64,000 bases of DNA from Planococcus citri (lineage: Eukaryota > Arthropoda > Insecta > Hemiptera > Pseudococcidae): positions 59,371,350 to 59,435,349 of the forward strand of contig NC_088680.1 in assembly GCF_950023065.1 (NCBI RefSeq), in the 5' to 3' direction. Position numbers and translations under genes: made by a program. Position 1 is the first letter of the stretch, and each line of letters begins with the position of its first letter. Under the pieces are notes generated by a model, which saw only the letters and a program-made list of their open reading frames with translations, did not search any database and was not told the origin of the DNA. This document shows positions 23,853 to 35,800 of this stretch, piece after piece.

Positions 23853-26800
23853 TTATTGTTGTGGGTAACCTATGCTGTATCTGGTACGATCAAGAGTATT
23901 GTACGATGGTTGGAATGGTTGCGAGTATGCTACACAGCTAAGCATAGAAATGAAAATCGTATAAATATTTTTGTGTGTTTCGAAAATAATTCGATACGAT
24001 TAATTAAATGAGTAATTACCTGCATGAATTATCATCAAAAACGAGTCCAGTGCTACAATCTAATGTTTCTCGACATGGACAAGAGCAAGTCGAAGGATTC
24101 CATAACCTGAGTTTATCTTTATGACAAGCGATTTCTGCTTCTTTGTTCGTACACACGCAACGACATTCTGATTTATTGTATTGTTGCAACGACGTACAAT
24201 CCTTTATTAGAAAAAAAAAAATGTTTTATTTATTAATTATGGTACTCGATTACGATTTAATTTCAAATTCACGAATAAATTATAGGTACCTATACTCATG
24301 AAAATTCACTACGTATTGGGTATAGTAGATTTTACTCGTATAGGATAGGTACTTACTTTGGCTTTAATCTTGCAATCACATTTACATTTTGTATGGGTTT
24401 CTACGGTGACTATTTTTCGACCACGTGGTTCTAATTTATTGCTACCAGTGTATTGAGCTACTATTACCTGTGAAAAAATAACAATATGAATAAAATTGGA
24501 TTCAGAGTCGAATAAAAATTGAAAAATGAACTGGTTTAAGGGTTGCTTACTGAGAAATTTTTATAATCCATGTTAGTAGGCTGGCAACTGAGTAAATCGT
24601 GAGAACAACATCCGCCACATCTATCGACTCTGGTACAGCTTGGGAAGTAGAATAAAGTTGGGTCTTCGACATCTCGTAAGTTCACAGTTCTCAGCTCAGG
24701 TTGACAATTGGCTGGTTTTGGCGATGGAGCTTCTGAAAATTGATGAAAATTTTTTAGAGGAAAATATTCACGAGTAGGTAGAGGTTTTTTAGAAGGAATT
24801 TCAGTACTTGGGTACTTTTTTGACGTTTGAGAAAATAATAATTGTGATCTCCCCCCCCCCCCACCATTGACTGAAAAATGGGCAAACCGTTCATCGCGTG
24901 TGATTTTTTAAAAATTATATTTTGCAAAATTGAAAAAATCAGTTTAAGGTTCTAGAAAAATCCCAAAATGGCTTCTATTTCAGTTTCATTTCTACACAGC
25001 GAAGTATAAAATACCTCAATTAGATCAAATTTTAAAATTTTTTATAAACTAAATTTTAATTTGAAAAAGTTTACTAAAATTTAAAAAATGCAATTCATCA
25101 TTAAAATTTTTAGCCATTCTTGTGTTAATTTCTCGCTGATTTTTCTGATAATTCCAAGCAATTTTGATAATCATGATTTCTAATTGTTTCTGAATTCTTC
25201 GCAATTTTCTCAACATTAAATTTTACTTACAGCACTTTTTGCAGTATTTTTCAAATGTTCACTTCATTTCATACAAATTAAATGAGTTTTTTGTAAAAAA
25301 AAAAAAAAAAGAAAAAGATGTTCACTTTTGATTTACTTCTATCATCAATTTTACTTTTACTGATTTTTTGATAAATTCGAGCAGTTTTTTCACCACATTT
25401 TTTCAAGTTTTATTTTCAACCAATTTTATTTAAATTTTATGTACAACTTTTTGTTTTTGGTGATTGTAAGCAATCTTATTCATGGTTTGCAATCTTTGCG
25501 TTTGCAATATTTTATAAACTTGGCACATCATTTTGTGTTTTTTTTTTCGATATTTTCAGTAACTTTTTTTCAATCAATATTTTGTTTATGTCGGACACTT
25601 TTTGTACTTGAATCTTTTAAAACTTTTTTTTTTATTTTTGCCAATTTTTCAAGCAAAAGCTGCTTTTTTAAGTAGGTATCATTCAATTTAGGAAACTTTT
25701 TCATGGCTTAACAAACAACTTTCCTCACATTTTATAAATTTGTTTGCCAAGTTTTAATCATGTTTGCAAATTTCACAAGTTTTCTGATTTATGTAGTTTT
25801 AGATAATTTGTTACATGTTTCTAGAAACTTTTTGCAATATTTTATAACTTCTGTACTTGAATTTCAACCCAGTTAATTTTACACCCATTTTGTAAATTTT
25901 TGGGATATTCAGGGATGTTTTGTAATAATTTGCAACATCTTGTCCCTAATTCGTTGTTTTTTTTGTTAGAATTTTGTATGAAATTTTTGGCAAAATTAAA
26001 CCAGATTTTCGTTGTTTATTTTTTGTTGATTTTTTGGGAAGTATTTGCAATATTTCTCAAATTTGTGCATCAATTTTGAAAAATTTTGATGTAAAAATTT
26101 ATTTTTTAATAACTTTTGGAATTTTTTTATAGTTTTAAACAGTTATTTATGACATTACATCAATTTTTCTATCATTTTCGATCATTGTTATGCATATTTT
26201 AAATGATTTTTCGGTAATTTTAATTTTTTTTTTCATATTTTTATTCATTTTTGTAATATTTTACAACTTTTACTCAGTTGCTAACCAGTCGATTAATTTT
26301 AATCAATATTTTGCAATATTGTGTCATTTTCTCAGCATTTTCAACAATTTTTGTGTCAATTTTATCAACTTTCCATTACTTTTACTTGATTTTTTTGATA
26401 CTGAGCGATTTTCGCAAAATTTTGCGTTTTTAACTTTATTTTCTGTGATTTTAATGTAGGTAAATTCAACTCATTTTTTATAGGTTTTGGAGAGTTTTTG
26501 CATCATTTAGATACCTATTCATTTTACACAATTTTAATTCAATTTCATCAGTTTTTGTACGATTTTTTGATACCTTTTCACCAATTTTGTTCATTTTTTG
26601 TGCAACTGCAAATGTGTGTTTTTTTTTGGGTGTTGAATTTAGAAAACTTTTTACCAATTTTGTTTACGATTTTCAACGATTTTTTTTTAAATTTTGTTTT
26701 GTTTAATTGTTTATATCAACTTGAAAAAAATGTTGATGATGTTTTGCACGATTTTTGTGATTTTTTATAAATTTTGATTCAAATTAGTTGTAATGTAAGC

Positions 26801-29800
26801 AACAAATTGTTTTTAAATGTTGAAATGGTTGAAGCAGCTATGTAGTGCTTTAAAACATGTTTTTTAAACGCAACTAAATTCCAAGTTCAAAAAAAGTTCA
26901 AGTTGAATCATTTTTTGGGTGTTTGAAAAACCAATTTTTCAAAAAACCATCAGTGATTTTGAAAGATTTTTCTTTTCTTATTTGGGGGGGGGAGGGTGTT
27001 TGTATTTTGATTTTTAAAACTCGACATTTCTTTTTGAAAATGTGTTTTGAGTTTTAAATGTGTAATTCAGTTCGATCTACTCACAACGTCAAAAAAGTTC
27101 TCAACAATTTATCTGTTAATTAAACTAACAAAATGAAGTTACTAATAAGTATTTACTTTTTTCATTTTGATTGTCTCCTTCAGCACCACCAAACCGACTA
27201 GTAGCTGTAACATAGATAGAAGCACACATTAAAGCAAGAAAACAAAATAAGTAGGTACTTAAATATCAGTAATGAAGGATGAGTGTGAAGGTAAGATATA
27301 AAATATTTTAATGCCTATTTAGGTAGGTATGGAAAATCCGAAATGAATGATTTGGAAAATGGACAGCTTAGGCAAGATGGTATATGACCGTTTTACCTAT
27401 ACATATGTATATTAATGAATATGAAACATTGAAAAAAAAACAAACATTTCTACAGGAGTGACGTTTTTCTGGCCTTTCATATAGGAACATTTAGCATTTA
27501 TGGACTAAAATCCTATTTAATATGACTTTAAAAGCTGCTTTAATAATACAATAGGTATAATATTGATGACGCCACTCCCTATATGGTAGGTAACAGGGAT
27601 TAGATTCCAATAATAATAAATAAAAATTAGTATTATGAATTTATAACCGTTAAAAACACACTGTCTACATTTATAATGAGAGAATCGTACCAGCACCATC
27701 ACCCAAGCGACCGTTGCCCAAACTTGCATAGTTCAAAGCTATGTGAGAACTTTCTATTTCCGTATCCCTGGTTGACTGGCGATCTTCTGAGAGTCGACTT
27801 AACCTTTTAGCTAAAACATACGTAATCATACATAAGTAAATTAAGTTTTATGAAAATTGATGATACAAATACACAAACACAATAATACGACACATAAAAC
27901 CAATAAACAATACCTATTAATCATGAAATTCGAAGCATAGATATTTAATTAGAAGATCCATCTTTTGTCAATTTAAGTAATAATAGTCTGGCACATTATG
28001 ACAATAGGAATTATTGCATCCCCCATCCACCTCCGATCCTCTGGGACAACTTTTTTATTAAAGGGCTTATCCTAAGGAATATTTTAAAGCCATCTTGCCA
28101 AATATCACCAGCCAAAATTTCAATCGCTAAAGTGCATTTCCGATTTTTGGTGAATTTAAAAAAATCAAATTTATGCTAAAAAAGGAGAAAAAAATCAAAA
28201 TTTTACCAAATTGACCAAGAAAGCTGAAATTTGAGATGTTCCCTATTTTCGACCTTCCAAATCGATTGGAAACGGTTTCAAACAGTTTTGAGCTGTTCTG
28301 GAGCCTCCAGCAGATTTTTGAAACTTAAAATTTCATCAAATGCTGTTGGAGAACCGAAATTCATTCAGTAAACTAATTTCAAGTCGTTTTAGAGCCTCCA
28401 GCGACTTTTTTGAAATTACTGGAGCCTCCAGCAGATTTTTCAATGATCTGGAAATCCAAAATTCACGTTGCATTGCCACTTAAACTCCTTAATAAGTCAA
28501 CTTCTAGCAAATTGAAGTCATTTCGAATCCTCCAGCGATTTTTTGAAAATTCTTGGAGCCTCCAGTAGATTTTTAAATCTTGAAATTTCCACAAAATTTC
28601 ATCAAATGCTGTTGGAGAACCGAAATTCATTCTGTAAACTAATTTCAAGTCGTTTTAGAGCCTCCAGCGACTTTTTTGAAATTACTGGAGCCTCCAGCAG
28701 ATTTTTAAAGCTTGAAATTTCCACAACATTTCATCAAACGCTGTTGGAGAACCAAAATTCATTCTGTCAACTAATTTCAAGTCGTTTTAGAGCCTCCAGC
28801 GACTTTTTTGAAATTACTGGAGCCTCCAGCAGATTTTTCAATGTTCTGGAAATCCCAAATTCACGTTGCATTCCCACTTAAACTCGCTTATAAGTGAACT
28901 GCTGGCGAATTGAAGTCATTTCGGATCCTCCAGCGATTTTTTGAAAATTCTTGGAGCCTCCAGTAGATTTTTAAAACTTGAAATTTCCACAAAATTTCAT
29001 CAAATGCTGTTGGAGAACCGAAATTCATTCCGTAAACTAATTTCAAGTCGTTTTAGAGCCACCAGCGACTTTTTTGAAATTACTGGAGCCTCCAGCAGAT
29101 TTTTCAATGCTCAAAATTTCCATAAAATTTTACCAAACAGAGCTGGAGATCCAAAATTTGTTCTGGACTCCGATTTCAACACGCTATCGAGTCGGCTGCA
29201 GGCGAGTTAAATTTACCAGAGGCTCCAGTAATTTCCAAAAAATCGCTGGAGAATCCTAAATGACTTAAACTTGCCTGTAATCAACTTGATAGCGTGTTTA
29301 GCGTGAATTTCGGATTTCCAACTTCATTTGACGAAATTTTATGGAAATTCCAAGTTTCAAAAATCTGCTGGAGGCTCCAGAACAGCTTAAAACTGTTTGA
29401 AACCGTTTCCAATCGATTTGGCTGGTCGAAAATAGGGTTAAGGCCAAATCTCAGCTTTCTTGCTCAATTTGGTAAAATTTTGATTTTCCCTTCATTTTTG
29501 GCATAAATTTAATTTTTAAAAATTCGCCAACAATCGAAAAATGCACTTTAGCACTTGAAATTTGGGCTGGTGATGAATTTTTGCATGCTCTTTCGATCAA
29601 GCCTTGTCCAGTTCAAAAAATGTCGAGCCAGTCTTCTGTTGGGAAGCAAAATTTGTGATTTCGGCTGACCTGTCAATCAAAATGGCCGCCATTTTATAAC
29701 TAGGGCCAGCTTTTTTTTGGCAAGTTTACTTTAAAATGTTCCTTAGCATGTCCCCTTCAAGGAAAAAGTTGTCCCAGAGGATCGGAGGTGGGGAGGGGGG

Positions 29801-32800
29801 GTATTCCTATTGCCATATGCCAGACCATAAGAATATAAAAATAGATGTCACACCAATGACCAATGGGACCTCGTATAGTTATGAAACATTTACCTAACCA
29901 AAGGGTTAAAATAAAAATGGGCTGCATTATCACTAATTTACGAGTACGTAGGTATTTAATCTTTACTTGAAAACCCAAGCCATACTGCCACAGCATAAAT
30001 AATACTTATTAAGAACAATCACAATTCACAACACAAATGCTTTAAAAATTTCTAAACCCAAATTCAACGTCATCATGCTGCTTGTGACATTCCACGTGAT
30101 TAATCAACCATCACTCATTCTAATAATTAACCTATCGATGCATTTACGAGCTTCGATTAGCAAAACAAGGAACAATAAGTTAGGTACCTAGATACCTATA
30201 CGTAGATGTACCTAAAAATGGATTCGAATGAAGCAAATAACCTGCCAGTGACACGTATATAAATAGGTACATAATCATCCTGATATTTCACAACCCAAGT
30301 AAGGAAATTATTGGTAAGTACAGATTCAAAATGAACCATTTCCTACGCACGTACGTGTAATAATAATTAAGGTACCTATAAATAATAAAAATGTTCATCT
30401 CGGTTTAGCCTAGAGAATATTACAACAAATGTGTCAACCTCTTCTAACAACGCGTTTCCTTTCGTCAAATTGCGCACTTTACCAACTAAATTTACTCGTA
30501 TGAATGTACTACGACAGACTATAATATGTGATGTGGATACTCGTGTAAGAATGAGTATATAAGATGGGAAAAAACAGGATGCCAATAAATTAATGAACTT
30601 ATTCGAATGGCTGAGATACGTACCAGATCTGAATCCATCTGGATCGCCAGATTGTCCTCCTCGATTAGTGGCGGGTGATAATCGATCCAAAGGATCTGGT
30701 TCGATGAACTGATTAATAAAATCTTCTTCTTTGGTAATTGAGTTCATCCTCATTATCATATCCAATGGTATGGATTTTGATAATCGAGATTTTGGCGACT
30801 CCGAAGGTGTAGCAGCTGGTCTCTGAAAGTAAAGAATTTTCAAGTCGTTAAGCCAGGGAAGTAATTAAGTTTCGCTGTCATTCGTAAGGATAATGTGTGA
30901 GATTGTTCATCGGTTATCGAATTTCAAAGAAGTACATAATTTGAAATAAAATAGTAAATAGATAAGGAAATGTGAATAAGAGAATTGGTATGTGTTTCAG
31001 ATATCGATAAATATATTTATATATTGTACAGATGCAACAAATTAAGTACCTAATTAGAATAGGTACATACCTATATTTAGTTTTAGAGTTATTAGGACGT
31101 ATGTGCTAAAATGACTAATTTATTTGTTACAATTTTCGCAGGTATTACCTACTTATTTCTGTGAGAGTTGGTACTTGCCATAAAAATAACAAGAACTTAT
31201 TGAAACAGGAAGATTTCAAGATTTCAGATGAAGATAAATTTTCTCCGAATTTAAAAAAGTCAAGACGAAGTTCAGAAAAGAAGCGAATCCCCTTCCCCTC
31301 CCCAATTATGAATCAGCTTTCGGACAAATTAACTATATAAAAAAAATTATGTTCTTCGATTATTCGAAAATCGAAATTCTTGGATATTTCTTATTCGTGA
31401 TTCATGATTCTTCATTGAATTTTAAAAAGAGTTTTATAAGTACCTATTTTGTTTTATTTTTAATATTTCAACAAGAAATGCATCATGTTGTCAGAATAAT
31501 CAGGGGAAAATCTACCGATCTACCTATTTTTTCCTACGGAATTTTTTTCCCCACAATGTTTTTTTCGTTTTATTTGATCATTTGATTAATTTATTTGACA
31601 ATTACGTAGGTATCTGAATTTTAAAGTGTTTAGTAAGGTATAGGTAAGTAATAAATTATTTTGGAAAATCAAGAGCATTGTCATTGTTGGTAATTGGTTG
31701 AAATATGAGCTTCAAAATAGGCAGAAAACTCAAGAATTTGTTGATAAAATATTCACCTGAAAAAACGACATTACACTTTTTTAAATATAAAAAGAAACCA
31801 AAACAAACTGAAATGAAGAAACAAAAACTAAAACTGAAAACTGAAACTGAAAAAAGCAAATTTGGCTTTTGGTAAGTTATTTCACTTTTTCCAATAGATT
31901 TCCAAAATATTTCAAATTTGATTCTTGATGTGGAAAAAAGTGGAACACTGGAACTAGAACTTGAACTGGAAAAAACTGAAAACTCAAACATTAAAACCAA
32001 AATGCAAAAATTTTGCCATCACTGCTCAGACCACTCTTTCTTCAATAAGTTTTTAAAAATGAAATTTTCAGAAGCTTTAAACTCATTTTTTGCGGCAAAT
32101 TAGAAATTGATTTCATTCAAAAAAACTCATTTTTGCAATGTTTATAAAAATTTTGATACTACCTTTAAAATTTTATGATCAAATTGAATTTTAACTAGGT
32201 GTAGGTAGGTTAAATTTAACATCTCAAATACTTGGTTAATTAAAAAAAAAAAAAAAATCTGGAATTTGGTTTTAGTGGAGGGGGAAAGGGGGGGGTGTTG
32301 ATTTTTGAATTCATGGTAGTTTCAAACTGGAATTTCTTCCAGCTTAAAGATAAAAATCGACCCTAGCGAAGCAAGAGCAAATGCTTTCAAAAAATCCGGG
32401 TTTTGAGAGGTTCTTTTGATCCCAATTTTTAGAATTTGAATGATCAGTTTTTAAAAATTTTAATTTTGAAAATGAAAAGTAAAGTGACTCGAGAGTAAAG
32501 TGAGGGCAGCGCTCGTACTCAATTTTTCTCCCAAAAAAGTAATTTTAGTAACCAAAAAAGCTTGAAAAAGTAACCAGAAAGTAGGCCTAGTTGAAAAGTA
32601 ATCAAAAAAGTGACAAAATGCGAGCAAAACATTTTAATGGGGTACAGAAAAAAATCACAAAAAAAAAACAGAATATTAGCTACGAATGAAAATGATTTTT
32701 AATTTTGAAAGGTTCAACTATTTCGAAACTTTTTGATGAAAAGATCATTTTTTTAAAAAAAGGTAAAAATTAGACATTTTCTGAAAAAATGACCATTTAT

Positions 32801-35800
32801 AGAAGTTTGGTTAAAAAGTTTCTATTTTTGGCAAATAGGATTTTGACAATTTTAGCGGAAGGATCGAAGAACTTAGTGAGAATTATTGGCAGAAAGTGAT
32901 ACTTTGGCAATTTCTGAAAAATACCTAGATATAATTTTAAAGAAAAAATGTGATGATTTTAAAGAAAATAATGGATGAAAAGGGTCCAAAATCATACGAT
33001 CGGACAGTACCCTATCTGTGATCAACATATCCAAATTTCAGCTTCCTAGGTCATCCCCACCCCATTTAAAGCAAAATCCCCTTATTTTGCCCCTATTTTC
33101 GGTTTTTTCCATCTTAAAAGGAGTGGGGATGACCTAGGAAGCTAAAATTTGGATATGTTGATCACAGATAGGGTACTGTCCGATCGTATGATTTTGGATC
33201 CTTTTCATCCATTTGGGGTCATGTTATGCCCCTCCAAAAAAATGGCCTTTCTGTAATTTTCAACTTTGACCCTCCCCACTCCAGAGGTCAACTCTGGCTT
33301 CCAAAAAAATTCCATTCCCCAAGTTTGACTTCATTTTATCAATTAGAACAGGTTACAAGTCCCAAATCATAAAATGTAAAATTATTGAAATCACATCACT
33401 TTGAGGGGTCGTAGCGCCACTCCCCTTGAGGCTAGGGAGTTGGTCGATATAGCTCATTCGATAGGTATTGGGGAGGAGATGAAATGATCACTGGGCTCAT
33501 TTTACTCAAAATTCAAGTTTTCAGGAGTTCTTGATGAAAACCTGATTTTAGGGGGGGGGCTTTGATCCACTGCGGGGGGGTTAGCTCGTGGGGTAGGGGC
33601 GGGGACTTTTAGTATGTTATTCACCACACCACTCTAGACAATATTCACCAAAAAAACCTTTGTTTGTAATTATGTTTGGGTCAAATTGCATGTTGACTGG
33701 GCTATGTATGTGTTGTGTACCAAGTCCGAAATTGTACAATTCGGGGTTGGTACAGCCAATTTTGTACCATCTCCGAAGTGTCCGGACCAAGCGTGAACAT
33801 TACTTTTTCATCGGACTTGGTTTGTACCATGCCCGGAGGGTCCGGACAAAGTGTTCGACTTGGTACAATTTGTGTTGTGCAAAGTCCGAAATATAGTTTT
33901 ATAACGAGTGAATTCGAATTTTGCATCCCTTTATTCCATTAATATTGAACCAAATAAAAGGAAAAAAGATGACTCTAAAATACACCACCAGCAAAATTTT
34001 CAGGTGCTGAAATTCATTTGTTGATTTTTGGAGAATTTTTAAAGATTCAAATATTGCTATGCTTACTTCTCAATAAAAAAAATAAAAAGATCAAATTGAG
34101 GTACCTACTTACTACTTAACTAAAATGCTGAAATTTGGTTTTTACTCTCTATTTTCAACTTCTCAAGTCGTTTGGTGGTGGTTTTGAACAGGGCTGTATT
34201 TACGCACAGGCAACTTGGGCAGCTGCTTAGGGCGGCAAATTTTGAAGCGTTTTCATCTCGATTTTTGCGATTTTTTTTATACTTGTAAATTGTACATAAG
34301 TATTTAGAGTAAAAATAAAATTCAGCATAAACCCGGATTAGTCATCGATCTTTATGACCTTTTCGATCGATTTTTTCAAAACCATTTTGTATCAGTTCAA
34401 ATCCAAATTTTTTTAAATTTCTTAAAAAATTATTGGAGAAATCAGCTATTATAACTCAGAAAATATATGGTACAATCCAAATTTCAGCCTTTCACGACAA
34501 TTTAGTAAAATTTTGACTTTGAAAAAAATGAATTTGGAATCTCAAGTATTTAGTGCATAGTTTTCAAATGAGTAAGGTACGAGAATTTCACTACTCAAGA
34601 AGTTGAAAATAGAGAGTCTTTAAAAATTTCCCCAAAATCAACAAATGAATTTCAGCAACTGAAAATTTTGCTGGTGGTGTATTTTAGAGTCATCTTTAAA
34701 TTTCCTTTTATTTGGTTCAATATTTATGGAATAAAGGGATGTAAAATTCGAATTCATTCGATATAAAACTATATTTCGGACTTTGCACAACACAAATTGT
34801 ACCAAGTCGAACACTTTGTCCGGACCCTCCGGGCATGGTACAAACCAAGTCCGATGAAAAAGTAATATTCACACTTGGTCCGGACACTTCGGAGATGGTA
34901 CAAAATTAGCTGTACCAACCCCGAATTGTACAATTTCGGACTTGGTACCTACACAACATATGTAAGTACCTAAATGATTTTTTGTAAGTAGTGTAAAGTG
35001 TAAATATAAACAATAAGTAAATCTGAGTCGTGTAAATATAAACAATGAGTATAAATCTGAGTCTTATTCATTACCTAGATATTTCATAATTTAATGTGAA
35101 TAGTGAGTTGGTTGAACTGTACACCCCTTCTGATCGAGCTATCTAGGTATTAGGCAATTACAGGGTGCCAAGAAATATCGAGCACCCCTAAAAAAGTTTT
35201 CTACTCAAATACTTTGGTTGGTCACAGTGAATGATAATAATGATAGCACTTGATTGGTTGTTGGACTGGAGAGATAACATTCCACCAATCATATGCATCT
35301 ATTTCACGTTGCCAACCTATATTTTTAATGAAAAACTTTCTTTAGGGTGCTCAATATTTCTGGGCACCTATATCAACTTTTTCGCAATCTTCGTTGAACA
35401 TGGGAGACATTTTTTGGTCTTTCGTATTTTGAGAGATGAAAAATAATGTTTTTTTTATGACGAGTCTACCTATTTTTGACTCCACAATATTGCGTACCTA
35501 ATTAAAAGTTTAAGTTGTGAAATAAAAGAAAAGTAAACGAAGCGAGGGCAAAATTTGCGAAAATTCGTGTTCAGAGAGAGTGAAAATATGTAGTATATTT
35601 TTAGTTGTAACATCGGGCCCCTTGATATAGAGTCCTCCCTCTGAATATATGTATGAATACACGTACCTAGTACCTTGTGGTGCCCGGGTCTTTTATGGTA
35701 ATTGTGGTGCCCGCGTACATAGAGGATCATATATATATGTATGATAAAGGTGTTTTGGAGCAGTTTATTTTTTTTGTGGTTTTTAGTCATAGAGGTGCCC

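Noticed and set aside
25439..26770. Phe/Leu-rich frames resembling membrane proteins
   Set aside because: Translations of a T-rich degenerate repeat; hydrophobicity is a consequence of poly-T.
28463..29506. Several repeat-like open frames (ILGASSRFL motif)
   Set aside because: Translations of the 132-bp tandem repeat within element D, in both orientations.
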